Source of the DNA: Reyranella soli
GTDB taxonomy: Bacteria > Pseudomonadota > Alphaproteobacteria > Reyranellales > Reyranellaceae
Assembly: GCF_007992495.1 (NCBI RefSeq)
Contig: NZ_BKAJ01000011.1
Coordinates: 1-64,000 of the forward strand
Length of the DNA stretch: 64,000 bases
Direction: 5' to 3'
In this document: positions 42,171 to 50,519 of the stretch, piece by piece
Layout: every line of letters starts with the position of its first letter
Position numbering within the stretch: the first letter of the stretch is position 1
Position numbers and translations under genes: made by a program
Notes under the pieces: model-generated
Seen by the model: the letters and a program-made list of their open reading frames with translations, nothing else
What the model was told of the DNA's origin: nothing
Databases searched by the model: none

Positions 42171-43364
42171 TCAGGCGTTGTGCGCCCGGTTCAGCCGGTC
42201 GAAGCCTTCGGCGAGGTCGGTCTTGAGATCCTCGACGTCTTCCAGGCCGATATGGACGCGCAGGATTTGCTTGTTCTTGGGCCACGGCACGGCGGTGCGG
42301 TAGTTGTCCGGATGGGCCGGGATCATCAGGCTCTCGTAGCCGCCCCAGCTCGCGCCCATGCCGAAGATGTCCATACCGTCGAGCATGGCGGCGAGCGCGT
42401 TGCGGCTGTAGCCGTCGCGCAAGGTGAACGAGAACAGGCCGGACGAACCCTTGAACTGGCGCTTCCAGTTGTCGTGGCCGGGGCAGTCGGGCAGGGCGGG
42501 GTGCAGCACTTTGTCGACCTCGGGGCGGCCCTTCAGCCAGTGGGCGATCTCGACGCCGCTTTTCTCGTGATGGCGCAGCCGCACGGCCATGGTGCGCAGG
42601 CCACGCAGCGCCAGGTAGCAATCGTCGGGCGCGGCATGGAAGCCGAAGCTCTGGCACGCCGTCTTGGCGGTCTCGAACATCTGGCGCGTGGCGCAGCCGA
42701 TGATGCCCATCATCGCGTCGGAGTGGCCGACGATGTACTTGGTGCCGGCGTGGATCGACAGATCGCAGCCATGGTCGAACGGCTTGAAGTAGAGCGGGGT
42801 GGCCCAGGTGTTGTCGATCATCACCGTGGCGCCGTGCTTCTTGGCGACGGTGGCGATGGCGTCGACGTCCTGGACTTCGAAGGTCTGCGAGCCCGGCGCC
42901 TCGAGATAAACGACCTTGGTGTTGGGCTGGATCAGCTTCTCGATGTCCTTGCCGATCATCGGGTCGAAGAATGTCGTCTCGACGCCGAAATTCTTGAGCG
43001 TGGTGTTGGCGAAGCGGCGCGCCGGACCGTAGGCGTTGTCGGTCAGCAGCATGTGGTCGCCGGTCTTCAGGAAGCCCACGATCGCGCCGGTGACGGCGGC
43101 GAGGCCCGACTGCACGGCGATCGAGCGGTGCGCGCCTTCGATGGCGGCGACGGCGTCCTCGAGCGCCTTCTGGGTCGGCGTGCCGTTGCGGCCGTAGCCG
43201 AAACCCTCGAACGGCACGCGGTTCTCGAACTTCTCCATGGTCGGGGAGAGGATCGTCGAGGCGTGATAGACGGGCGGATTGACGATGCCGAAGTTGTTGG
43301 CGGGATCGCGGCCGGCGACGGCCAGAACGGTGTCGGGTCTGGTATAAGTTTTCTTAGAGGTCAT
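42171..43364 (-). CDS. metC: Cystathionine beta-lyase
   Basis: A 397-aa PLP-dependent Cys/Met metabolism enzyme. GFGYGRNGTPTQKALEDAVA is the phosphate/substrate loop, MIDNTWATPLYFKPFDHGCD holds the PLP-pyridine Asp, and the Schiff-base Lys is in SIHAGTKYIVGHSDAMMG. The alphaproteobacterial MetC type is favoured by its sequence and length over cystathionine gamma-synthase. It cleaves cystathionine to homocysteine, pyruvate and ammonia. ATG at 43364 follows GAGG. Confidence 0.9.
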   Translation of the reverse strand: MTSKKTYTRPDTVLAVAGRDPANNFGIVNPPVYHASTILSPTMEKFENRVPFEGFGYGRNGTPTQKALEDAVAAIEGAHRSIAVQSGLAAVTGAIVGFLKTGDHMLLTDNAYGPARRFANTTLKNFGVETTFFDPMIGKDIEKLIQPNTKVVYLEAPGSQTFEVQDVDAIATVAKKHGATVMIDNTWATPLYFKPFDHGCDLSIHAGTKYIVGHSDAMMGIIGCATRQMFETAKTACQSFGFHAAPDDCYLALRGLRTMAVRLRHHEKSGVEIAHWLKGRPEVDKVLHPALPDCPGHDNWKRQFKGSSGLFSFTLRDGYSRNALAAMLDGMDIFGMGASWGGYESLMIPAHPDNYRTAVPWPKNKQILRVHIGLEDVEDLKTDLAEGFDRLNRAHNA

Positions 43365-43386
43365 GAACCTCACTATGGCACAGCCC

Positions 43387-43980
43387 TTACTTCGGCGGCC
43401 AGCGATAGACCTCCGGCCACAGTACACGCGGATCGCGTAATTCCTTGCTTTCGCTGCGCACCGGGCGAAACCCTGCCTTGCGATAGGTGTCGAGCGCCTT
43501 GGGATGGTCGAGCGTGTTGGTGTTGAGATCGATCCGGGTGACGCCGCGGGCGAAGATCCGCTCGATGGCGCGGTCGAGCAGCCACGGGCCTATGCGCCGG
43601 CCGATGTAGGGCAGGGTGAGGCCGAAGAAGACGAGCTCGTCGCCGCCCAGTTCGAAGTATCCGACCAGGTCGCCGTCGTGGCGGGCGACATGCAACTCGT
43701 GATCCGGCTGGTCGAGCAGCATCTGCAGGGCGGTATCGCTCAGCAGGCGGCGCTCGTACCACAGCCAGGGCCGGCCGACGCGATCGTAGAGCTCGCGATA
43801 GAACGCAGCGGTCGGCGCGACGACATGCTCGATCTGCACGGCGACGTCGGGTGCACGGCCGCGCTCGGTCCAGTCGGCGCGCACCATCTCCAGATGCGTG
43901 ATGGTGATCGGCAGCCGCCCGTCGGCGCGTGGCGGCGGCTGGTGGGCGAAGAGGTCGGGGGCTAATGGCGATCCGTGCAT
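43387..43980 (-). CDS. GNAT family N-acetyltransferase
   Basis: A 197-aa protein with GNAT features: VARHDGDLVGYFELGGDELV, LTLPYIGRRIGPWLLDRAIE (acetyl-CoA loop, degenerate) and NTLDHPKALDTYRKAGFRPV. The substrate is unknown. ATG at 43980 is taken; the longer frame upstream runs over the terminator of the next gene. It lies 22 bp before the metC-like gene on the same strand. Confidence 0.83.
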   Translation of the reverse strand: MHGSPLAPDLFAHQPPPRADGRLPITITHLEMVRADWTERGRAPDVAVQIEHVVAPTAAFYRELYDRVGRPWLWYERRLLSDTALQMLLDQPDHELHVARHDGDLVGYFELGGDELVFFGLTLPYIGRRIGPWLLDRAIERIFARGVTRIDLNTNTLDHPKALDTYRKAGFRPVRSESKELRDPRVLWPEVYRWPPK

Positions 43981-44027
43981 CGCCCTGTGTGTACCAGGAA
44001 ATCGTGCAGCAGATGCTGCCGGGGCAA

Positions 44028-44050
44028 TAAAAAAGGCGGCTCTCGCCGCC
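44028..44050 (-). terminator. Rho-independent terminator
   Basis: On the minus strand the stem GGCGGC-GAGA-GCCGCC is followed by TTTTTTAT. It ends transcription of the small secreted-protein gene at 44077 and lies just before the GNAT start. Confidence 0.9.
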
Positions 44051-44076
44051 ACGTACCTTACGAATGTTTGCCTGCT

Positions 44077-44370
44077 TCAGTTACGCGGCACGATTTCAAA
44101 CCGACGTATCTGCCGCACCACGAACGTCTTGTGGTCGGCGCAGGTGATCTCGACGCTGCTCAGCAACGGGCTGAGATCGCGGATCAGCGCATGTGCCGGC
44201 ATCTGGCAAGGCACGTCGCTATTCTCGACGAGCGCCTTCCAATCGGGCGGCACGATGTGCATGTAAAAGTCCATGATCGGCATCTCGTCGATCATGCGAC
44301 TCCCGTCGTCGGCATGCGCCGGCACGAGTGCCGCCGCCACCACGAGGCTGGCTACAGTCAAATGCTTCAT
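44077..44370 (-). CDS. Small secreted protein of unknown function
   Basis: 97 aa with a clear signal peptide (MKHLTVASLVVAAALVPAHA, cleavage after AHA at about residue 20). The mature 77 residues contain two Cys (VPCQMPAH and ITCADHK) that could form a disulfide in the periplasm. I recognise no family. It has its own terminator, so it is probably a single-gene unit. Confidence 0.7.
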   Translation of the reverse strand: MKHLTVASLVVAAALVPAHADDGSRMIDEMPIMDFYMHIVPPDWKALVENSDVPCQMPAHALIRDLSPLLSSVEITCADHKTFVVRQIRRFEIVPRN

Positions 44371-44425
44371 CTAATCCTCTTTGCTATACCCACCGGAAGT
44401 GGTGGGCGCATCGAGGATACACCCT

Positions 44426-45283
44426 TCAGGCGCCCGTGACGATGGGGGTGTCGGCACGGCCGCCCCATTCGGTCCACGAGCCATCATAGACGGCCGTTTC
44501 GGGCGCGCCGGTCAAGTAAAGGCCGAGAGCCACGACACAGGCCGTGACGCCCGAGCCGCAGCTCGCCGTAACCTTCTTCGACGGATCGATACCCGAGGCG
44601 GCAATGCGGGCCGCGAGCTTGTCGGCGGGCAGCATGGTGCCCGTCTTGGGATCAAGCAGCTCATTGTAGGGGAGGTTGTAGGCGCCCGGCATGTGGCCGA
44701 CACGCAGGCCGGCGCGCGGCTCCGGGACCTCGCCGCGGAAGCGGTTGGCGGCGCGCGCATCGACGATCTGCTCGCGCTTGCTGTCGATCAGGCCGAACAC
44801 GTCGTCGACCGAACGCACCAGCGTGTTGTTCAGCCGCGCGGTGAAGTGCCGGTCGCGCGGCGGCGTCGGATCGTCGGTGACCGGCCGGCCTTCGCTCATC
44901 CATTTGGGCAAGCCGCCATCCAGCACCGCGACGTCCTTGTGGCCCATCGTGCGGAACATCCACCACACGCGGCAGGCACCCGTCATCGGCGTGGTGTCGT
45001 AGACGACGATCTTGCTGCCGTCGCCCAGCCCGAGCTTGCGCACGCGCGAGGAGAATTTTTCCGGCGAGGGCAGCATGTGGGGAAGCGGGCTCGACGTGTC
45101 GGCGATCTCGTCGATGTCGAAGAACACCGCGCCCGGAATGTGGTGGTTGACGTACTCGGTCTTGGGATCGCGCTTGGCCGCCGGCAGGTAGAACGAGCCG
45201 TCGACGACACGGATGTCCGGCGCATCGAGGCGGGCGGCGAGCCAGTCGGTCGAGACCAGTGCGTCAGGTCTTGCGTATTCCAT
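44426..45283 (-). CDS. sseA: 3-mercaptopyruvate sulfurtransferase
   Basis: A 285-aa two-domain rhodanese-type enzyme. The first, inactive domain has RVVDGSFYLPAAKRDPKTEY and HIPGAVFFDIDEIAD. The second carries the catalytic Cys in ASCGSGVTACVVALGLYLTG; a CGSGVTA loop is characteristic of mercaptopyruvate rather than thiosulfate sulfurtransferases. It transfers sulfur from 3-mercaptopyruvate to thiols or cyanide. Single-gene unit flanked by a strong palindrome. Confidence 0.93.
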   Translation of the reverse strand: MEYARPDALVSTDWLAARLDAPDIRVVDGSFYLPAAKRDPKTEYVNHHIPGAVFFDIDEIADTSSPLPHMLPSPEKFSSRVRKLGLGDGSKIVVYDTTPMTGACRVWWMFRTMGHKDVAVLDGGLPKWMSEGRPVTDDPTPPRDRHFTARLNNTLVRSVDDVFGLIDSKREQIVDARAANRFRGEVPEPRAGLRVGHMPGAYNLPYNELLDPKTGTMLPADKLAARIAASGIDPSKKVTASCGSGVTACVVALGLYLTGAPETAVYDGSWTEWGGRADTPIVTGA

Positions 45284-45303
45284 TATCAGTTTCCTCTTTC
45301 AGT

Positions 45304-45354
45304 GGAGCGCGGGCCTCTGGCCCGCTCATGATGCGGGCCAGAGGCCCGCGCTCC
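45304..45354. repeat. Perfect hairpin with TCATGAT loop
   Basis: Two 22-bp perfect inverted arms (start GGAGCGCGGGCCTCTGGCCC) around the 7-nt loop TCATGAT. The stem contains CCTCTGGCC, as in the half copy at 8656-8703. It lies between the alaX-like gene (stop at 45357) and sseA, both on the minus strand. Confidence 0.85.
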
Positions 45355-45356
45355 CG

Positions 45357-46058
45357 TTACGGCAACGAGATGACGAACCGCCGGTTCATCTTCCCCTTGT
45401 TCTCGATCTTGGTGCATTCGACGCGGCCGATCTCGGCGGTGCGCGCCACGTGCGTGCCGCCGCACGCCTGCAGGTCGACGCCTTCGATCGCCAGCAGCCG
45501 CACGCGACCTGCGCCCATCGGCGGGCGCACGCTCATGGTCTTGACCAGCTCGGGCCGCGACGTGAGCTCCTCGTCGGTCACCCACTGCGGCGTCACCGGG
45601 CGGTCGACGGCGAGGATCTTGTTGATCTCCTCGGTCACCCATTCCTTGGTCGGCACGTCGCCGTCCAGGTTGAAGTCGAGCCGGCTCTTGTCGGCATTGA
45701 CCTGGCCGCCTGTGACGTTGCCCTTGATCACCGCCGACATGACATGCAGCGCAGTGTGCATGCGCATGTGGCGATAGCGGCGATCCCAGTCGAGGCTTGC
45801 CTGCACCTTGGCGCCGACGGCCGGCCGCGGCGCGTCGGGCGCGAGCACATGCAGCACGTCGCCGCCGTCGGCCTTGACCGAGTCGACGATCTTGGCCTCG
45901 CCGCCGTCCCAGCGCAGCACGCCGCTGTCGCCGGGCTGACCGCCGCCGGTCGGATAGAAGATGGTGCGGTCCAGCCGCACGCCGCGTTCCTCCACGGCGG
46001 TGACCGTGGCGTCAGCGTTCTTGAGATAAGCGTCCTGACGGAAGAGTTCTTCGACCAT
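45357..46058 (-). CDS. alaX: Alanyl-tRNA editing protein (AlaX-like)
   Basis: A 233-aa stand-alone editing domain related to AlaRS: RTIFYPTGGGQPGDSGVLRW, MRMHTALHVMSAVI with the HxxxH zinc ligands, and VDLQACGGTHVARTAEIG with the Cys/His pair. It hydrolyses Ser- or Gly-mischarged tRNA-Ala in the cytoplasm. ATG at 46058 is used; the upstream extension reads as non-coding. Confidence 0.92.
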   Translation of the reverse strand: MVEELFRQDAYLKNADATVTAVEERGVRLDRTIFYPTGGGQPGDSGVLRWDGGEAKIVDSVKADGGDVLHVLAPDAPRPAVGAKVQASLDWDRRYRHMRMHTALHVMSAVIKGNVTGGQVNADKSRLDFNLDGDVPTKEWVTEEINKILAVDRPVTPQWVTDEELTSRPELVKTMSVRPPMGAGRVRLLAIEGVDLQACGGTHVARTAEIGRVECTKIENKGKMNRRFVISLP

Positions 46059-46284
46059 GACAGGGGATTTAGGGCCTTGGCCGGCAGGGCTCAAGGCTTG
46101 ATCTCGCGGCGCCTTCGCGGAGCGGCGGCCGGCGCCTTTGTGGCCGGCCAGTGGCACCACCCGAAATGGTATGCGCATTTGCAGAGTAGCAGTGTGGGCT
46201 AACGCACATTCTGCCCAGGCCACGCGTGCAATAGTTGGCTGGCAGACACGCCCCTGCGGCTGCCATTCCGGAAGGAGATTTCCA

Positions 46285-46329
46285 GTGGCAATCCCCGAGG
46301 TACGCATTCATCCGGACGGACATTCGTGA
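46285..46329 (+). CDS. 14-residue mini-ORF coupled to a flavoprotein gene
   Basis: GTG at 46285 opens a 14-codon frame reading MAIPEVRIHPDGHS, preceded by GGAAGGAGA at optimal spacing, one of the strongest ribosome-binding sites in the window. Its TGA (46327-46329) overlaps the GTG start of the flavoprotein gene (46326), so termination and re-initiation are coupled. It could be a leader peptide that only drives translation of the next gene, a precursor for a peptide-modifying flavoenzyme, or the remnant of a longer substrate protein. That it is translated is inferred from the ribosome-binding site and overlap. Confidence 0.45.
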   Translation: MAIPEVRIHPDGHS

Positions 46330-47405
46330 CTGCGGCGGGCAGGGTCGACGTCGCGGTCATCGGCAGCGGGCCCGCGGGCGCAGTCACCGCTTTCCTGCTG
46401 GCCCGCGCCGGCCGCGACGTCGCGCTGTACGAGCAGCCACGGAACGACGCGCTGCGGCTCGGCGAGACCCTGCCGCCGTCGGTCGACCCGGTGCTTCGCA
46501 AGCTCGGCCTATATGACCGCTTCCAGGCGCTCCAGACGACGCCGTGTCCCATCGACCGGGGGCATTTCAACGCCATGCTGGTCGATGCAGCCGAGCAGGC
46601 GGGAGCGCGCGTGCTGCGCGGCGCACGGGTCGCCAGGGTCTGTCGGTCCCACAATGGCCTGCAGGTCGAGGCCGGCGAGGCAGCCCTGGCCACGACCGTC
46701 GTCGATGCGACCGGACGCACGGCGCGGGTCGCGAGGGCGCTCGGCGCCAACCGCGTGCAACTGGACGGGCTGGTGTGCGCGGCGCGTGTTTTCGAAAGCG
46801 GCTCCGAACCGCTCGGCGACATCTTCATCGAAGCGGCCCCGGACGGCTGGTGGTACGCATCCCCCTTGCCGGATCAACGCCTCATCATCGCCCTGTTCAC
46901 CGACGCGCACGAAGCTGTTCGGTCACGGCTGGCGACCGTGAATGGCTGGACCGACGCGCTGGCCCGCACCGAAGACGTCCGCGACCTCGCCGGCGGCGCA
47001 CCGTGCGGCAAGATCCGCATGATGATCAGCTCCAGCCATGAGCTCGAGCCGCCGGTCGGCGACGATTGGATCGCGGTCGGCGAAGCAGCCCTTGCCGTCG
47101 ATCCGCTGCCGTCAAGCGGCGTCGACTTCGCCTTGCGCAGTGCGACGGCCGCGGCCGAGGTGCTGTTGGGAGGCGATCGGTGCGCCTATCGCAGGCTGAT
47201 CGCCGAGGAGGCCAGCGAATACCGTCGGCAGTGGGCGGAGATCTACGGCTTGGAACATCGCTTCGCCGATTCCGCGTTCTGGAGCGCACGCCGGCTGCTG
47301 GTCGATCAGCCTCTCGCCAGTCGCGCCGAGACTTCCCGCGCCGTCGGCATCGACGGGGCGGCGCCCAGCCGTTCGACCGAACAGGACGCGGCCGCGCTGG
47401 CATAG
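46326..47405 (+). CDS. FAD-dependent oxidoreductase, LodB/QhpG/halogenase-like
   Basis: A 359-aa flavoprotein. The Rossmann FAD motif is VAVIGSGPAGAVTAFLLARA, followed by LGETLPPSVDPVLRKLGL. Mid-protein DGWWYASPLPDQRLIIALFT is at the place of the GWxWxIP motif of flavin-dependent halogenases, and DDWIAVGEAALAVDPLPSSG binds FAD. This combination is typical of the LodB/GoxB/QhpG group, which oxidises Trp residues in partner peptides or proteins, but also of other monooxygenases. No LodA- or Qhp-like partner gene is nearby. The C-terminal 35 residues overlap the convergent kinase gene by 100 bp. Confidence 0.8.
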   Translation: MTAAGRVDVAVIGSGPAGAVTAFLLARAGRDVALYEQPRNDALRLGETLPPSVDPVLRKLGLYDRFQALQTTPCPIDRGHFNAMLVDAAEQAGARVLRGARVARVCRSHNGLQVEAGEAALATTVVDATGRTARVARALGANRVQLDGLVCAARVFESGSEPLGDIFIEAAPDGWWYASPLPDQRLIIALFTDAHEAVRSRLATVNGWTDALARTEDVRDLAGGAPCGKIRMMISSSHELEPPVGDDWIAVGEAALAVDPLPSSGVDFALRSATAAAEVLLGGDRCAYRRLIAEEASEYRRQWAEIYGLEHRFADSAFWSARRLLVDQPLASRAETSRAVGIDGAAPSRSTEQDAAALA

Positions 47406-48220
47406 CGGGCGGCGTCGACGGGTGTTGCGCCCTTGGCCATGCAGGCGGCGAGGGCGCCGACGAAGCAGTCGCCGGCACCCGTCGTGTCCACGACCTTGGC
47501 CTTGAATGCCGGCACGCTGGCGGCGCCGTCGGCCGTGACGACCACGGCGCCGCTCGCGCCCAAGGTCGCGACCACGGTGCGGGCGCCCTTGGCGCGGACT
47601 TTCTGGCAGGCCGCCACGACCTGACGCAGCGCGCTCGTGCTGCGCAGAGCGGCGCGCGTAGCCTGTGCGAGCTCGATCTCGTTCAGGACGGCGACGTCGA
47701 CCTGCTTCAGCAGATTGTCGGGGAAGGCGAGGAAGGGCGCGAGGTTCAGCACCGTGCGCGCTCCGGCGGTCCGCGCTCGCCGCAGGATCGCCTGGGTCTC
47801 GGCGAGCGGCGTCTCGAACTGGGCGACCCAGACCTCGTCCGCCTGCGGCTCCTGCCGCACCATGCGCCGGCTGAAATGAAGATTGGCGCCCGAGGCGACC
47901 GTGATGGCGTTGTCCTTGGCGGCGACCTGGATGATCGCAACGCCGGTCGCCGGCCCGTCGATCTCGCGCACGCCGGAGCTGTCGATATCGCTGTCGGCCA
48001 GGAAACCGCGCAGGCTGTTGGCGAAGGCGTCGTTGCCCACGGCGCCGATCATCGCCGTGGGAACGCCGAGGCGGGCGGCGGCGACCGCCTGGTTGAGGCC
48101 CTTGCCGCCGGGCAGGAACGAGACCGTGGCGCCCAGAAGGGTCTCGCCGGTCGCCGGCCGCCGCGCGCTCTGCACGACGACGTCCATGTTCAGGCTGCCG
48201 CAGACGACGACTCTGCTCAT
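47306..48220 (-). CDS. PfkB family carbohydrate kinase (ribokinase-like)
   Basis: A 304-aa ribokinase-family enzyme. The N-terminal VVVCGSLNMDVVVQSARRPA and FLPGGKGLNQAVAAARLG are ribokinase signature 1. The C-terminal VVDTTGAGDCFVGALAACMA has the anion hole and catalytic Asp, and CSVERLGAAPSMPTAREV is a usual ending. Ribokinase is the best match, but related kinases share these motifs. ATG at 48220 overlaps the kynU stop codon (ATGA). Gene order suggests a role linked to that operon, unexplained by sugar metabolism. Confidence 0.88.
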   Translation of the reverse strand: MSRVVVCGSLNMDVVVQSARRPATGETLLGATVSFLPGGKGLNQAVAAARLGVPTAMIGAVGNDAFANSLRGFLADSDIDSSGVREIDGPATGVAIIQVAAKDNAITVASGANLHFSRRMVRQEPQADEVWVAQFETPLAETQAILRRARTAGARTVLNLAPFLAFPDNLLKQVDVAVLNEIELAQATRAALRSTSALRQVVAACQKVRAKGARTVVATLGASGAVVVTADGAASVPAFKAKVVDTTGAGDCFVGALAACMAKGATPVDAARYASAAASCSVERLGAAPSMPTAREVSARLARG

Positions 48221-49452
48221 GTGACCAATGCCTTGGCGGAGAATTTCGAATCGCGCCATGCGCCGCTTGCCAGCACGTCGCGCAATGCGTCGACTGCGTC
48301 CGCGACCTCGCGGAAGCTGAGATAGAGTGGCGCGAAGCCAAACCGCATGATGTCGGGTGCGCGGAAGTCGCCGATGATGCCGCGCGCGATCAGCGCCTGG
48401 ATCACGGGATAGGCCTGCTCGTGGGCGATCGCCACCTGGCTGCCACGACCATCGCCTCGTGGTGTGATGATGCGGGCGCCGAACTCGCGGCAGAGCGGAT
48501 CGACCAGCTCCATGAAGAACCTGGTCAGCGCGAGGCTCTTGGCGCGGATGTCCGCGATATCGACGCCTTCCAGCGCATCAAGGGCGGCCTTCAGGGCGCG
48601 CAGCGACAGGATGGGCTGGGTGCCGCACAGCAGCCGGCGGATGCCGGCCGCCGGGCGGTAGCCACTCTCCATGGCGAAGGGAGCGGCGTGCGCCCACCAG
48701 CCCGACAGCGGTTGGACGAGGCCGTCATGGTGACGGCGGTTGGCGTAGATGAAGGCCGGCGCCCCGGGTCCGCCATTCAGGTACTTGTAGGTACAGCCGA
48801 TGGCGAAATCGACGCCGATAGTGTCGAGCTCGATCGGTACGACGCCGGCACTGTGACAGAGGTCCCAGACGACGAGGGCGCCGGCCTGATGCGCGCGGCG
48901 CGTCAGGTCTGCCATGTCGCGCAGCGCGCCGGTGCGATAGCTGACGTGGTTGATCAGCATGACGGCCGTTCGCTCGTCGACCATTGTGCCGAGGTCGGCG
49001 CCGTCGGCTGCGAGGCGCAGTTCGGTGCCCGGGCGCGACGCGGCCACTCCTTCGGCGATGTAGAGATCGGTGGGGAAGCTGTCACGCTCGGCCAGGATGA
49101 CGCGGCGCTCCGGCCGCAGCGCGAGGGCGGCGTGCAGCGCCTTGAAGACGTTGATGGAGGTCGTGTCCGTCACCACCGTCTCGCCGGCCTGAGCACCGAT
49201 CAGACGCCCGACGCGATCGCCCAGGGTGTCGGTGAGCGACCACCATCCGGCCTCGTTCCAGCTCCTGATCAGGCCTTCGCCCCATTCGCGCCGAGCAGCC
49301 TGCTCGAGTTCGGCGAAGGCGGCCTTGGGCGGCGGCCCCAGTGAATTGCCGTCGAGATAGATGATGCCGGCCGGCAGCTCGAACAGGTCGCGTTTGCTGC
49401 TGAGCGGATCGGCGAGATCGAGTGAGGCGGCCTTGCTCGCCACAGCCGACAT
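48217..49452 (-). CDS. kynU: Kynureninase
   Basis: A 411-aa PLP enzyme cleaving kynurenine to anthranilate and alanine. It opens with FELPAGIIYLDGNSLGPPPK and has WGEGLIRSWNEAGWW. VVWDLCHSAGVVPIEL holds the PLP-binding Asp and the Schiff-base Lys is in IGCTYKYLNGGPGAPAF, which is kynureninase-specific. Tryptophan dioxygenase and kynurenine formamidase genes are not in the window. It starts 6 bp after the upstream cysteine synthase gene ends. Confidence 0.95.
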   Translation of the reverse strand: MSAVASKAASLDLADPLSSKRDLFELPAGIIYLDGNSLGPPPKAAFAELEQAARREWGEGLIRSWNEAGWWSLTDTLGDRVGRLIGAQAGETVVTDTTSINVFKALHAALALRPERRVILAERDSFPTDLYIAEGVAASRPGTELRLAADGADLGTMVDERTAVMLINHVSYRTGALRDMADLTRRAHQAGALVVWDLCHSAGVVPIELDTIGVDFAIGCTYKYLNGGPGAPAFIYANRRHHDGLVQPLSGWWAHAAPFAMESGYRPAAGIRRLLCGTQPILSLRALKAALDALEGVDIADIRAKSLALTRFFMELVDPLCREFGARIITPRGDGRGSQVAIAHEQAYPVIQALIARGIIGDFRAPDIMRFGFAPLYLSFREVADAVDALRDVLASGAWRDSKFSAKALVT

Positions 49453-49458
49453 CGCCGC

Positions 49459-50460
49459 CTACTTCATCCAGGGCGGCAGCGGCAGGTTCTTCTCGCGCAG
49501 GAAGGCCGGATTGAAGAGCTTGGACTGATAGCGCTGGCCGCCGTCGGCCAGGATGGTGACGACGGTCTTGCCTGGGCCGAGATCGCGCGCGAGCCGCATG
49601 GCGCCGACGATGTTGATGGCGGTCGAGCCGCCCAGCACCAGTCCTTCGTGCTCGATCAGGTCGTAGAGGATGGGGAAGGCTTCCTCGTCGGTGATCTGGT
49701 AGGCCATGTCGAGCGGCGTGCCGTCGAGATTGGCGGTGACCCGGCCCTGGCCGATGCCTTCGGTGATCGAGTTGCCCTCGGCCTTGAGCTCGCCCTTGGC
49801 GTACCAGTTGTAGAGCGCCGAGCCCATCGGATCGCTGAGCGCGATCTTGACGTTGGGATTGCGCTCCTTGAGCGCGCGCGCCACGCCGCCCAGCGTGCCG
49901 CCGCTGCCGACCGAGCAGGTGAAGCCGTCGACTTTGCCGTCGGTCTGGTCCCAGATCTCGGGACCGGTGGTGCGATAGTGGCCGTCGCGGTTGGCGACAT
50001 TGTCGAACTGGTTGGCCCAGATCGCGCCGTTGGGCTCGGTCTTGGCCATCTCCTCGGCGAGCGTGCCGGAATAGCGGACGTAGTTGCCGGGATTGGCGTA
50101 GGGCAGCGCCGGCACCAGGCGCAGGTCGGCGCCGCACAGCCGCAGCATGTCCTTCTTTTCCTGGCTCTGCGTCTCGGGCATCACGATCACCGAGCGATAG
50201 CCGCGCGCATTGGCGACCAGGGCGATGCCGATGCCGGTGTTGCCCGCGGTGCCCTCGACGATCACGCCGCCGGGCCTGAGCTTCCCCTTCTTCTCGGCGT
50301 CCTCGATGATGGCCAGCGCCGCGCGATCCTTGACCGATCCGCCTGGATTGAGGAACTCCGCCTTGCCGTAGATGTTGCAGCCCGTCGCTTCGGACGCGGC
50401 GATCAGCTTGATCAACGGCGTGTTGCCGATGCTATCGATGAAACCCGACCGGACGTCCAT
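49459..50460 (-). CDS. cysK: Cysteine synthase A
   Basis: A 333-aa PLP enzyme of the O-acetylserine sulfhydrylase family. IDSIGNTPLIKL is at the N-terminus, the PLP Lys in FLNPGGSVKDRAAL (about residue 45), EGTAGNTGIGIAL binds substrate, and CSVGSGGTLGGVAR holds the PLP phosphate. It makes cysteine from O-acetylserine and sulfide. The longer C-terminal part with TEGIGQGRVTANL is a variant seen in several Alphaproteobacteria. ATG at 50460; probably first gene of cysK-kynU-kinase. Confidence 0.9.
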   Translation of the reverse strand: MDVRSGFIDSIGNTPLIKLIAASEATGCNIYGKAEFLNPGGSVKDRAALAIIEDAEKKGKLRPGGVIVEGTAGNTGIGIALVANARGYRSVIVMPETQSQEKKDMLRLCGADLRLVPALPYANPGNYVRYSGTLAEEMAKTEPNGAIWANQFDNVANRDGHYRTTGPEIWDQTDGKVDGFTCSVGSGGTLGGVARALKERNPNVKIALSDPMGSALYNWYAKGELKAEGNSITEGIGQGRVTANLDGTPLDMAYQITDEEAFPILYDLIEHEGLVLGGSTAINIVGAMRLARDLGPGKTVVTILADGGQRYQSKLFNPAFLREKNLPLPPWMK

Positions 50461-50519
50461 GGCGTGCTCGCTCTTTCGACCCTTCGCTTCCCTGGCCGGA
50501 CCGTATCGCGACCCTCGCG

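Noticed and set aside
46059-46284. Possible longer gene upstream of the mini-ORF
   Set aside because: No frame with protein-like sequence and a start codon joins the mini-ORF. The antisense frame is only the upstream extension of alaX, with non-coding character.
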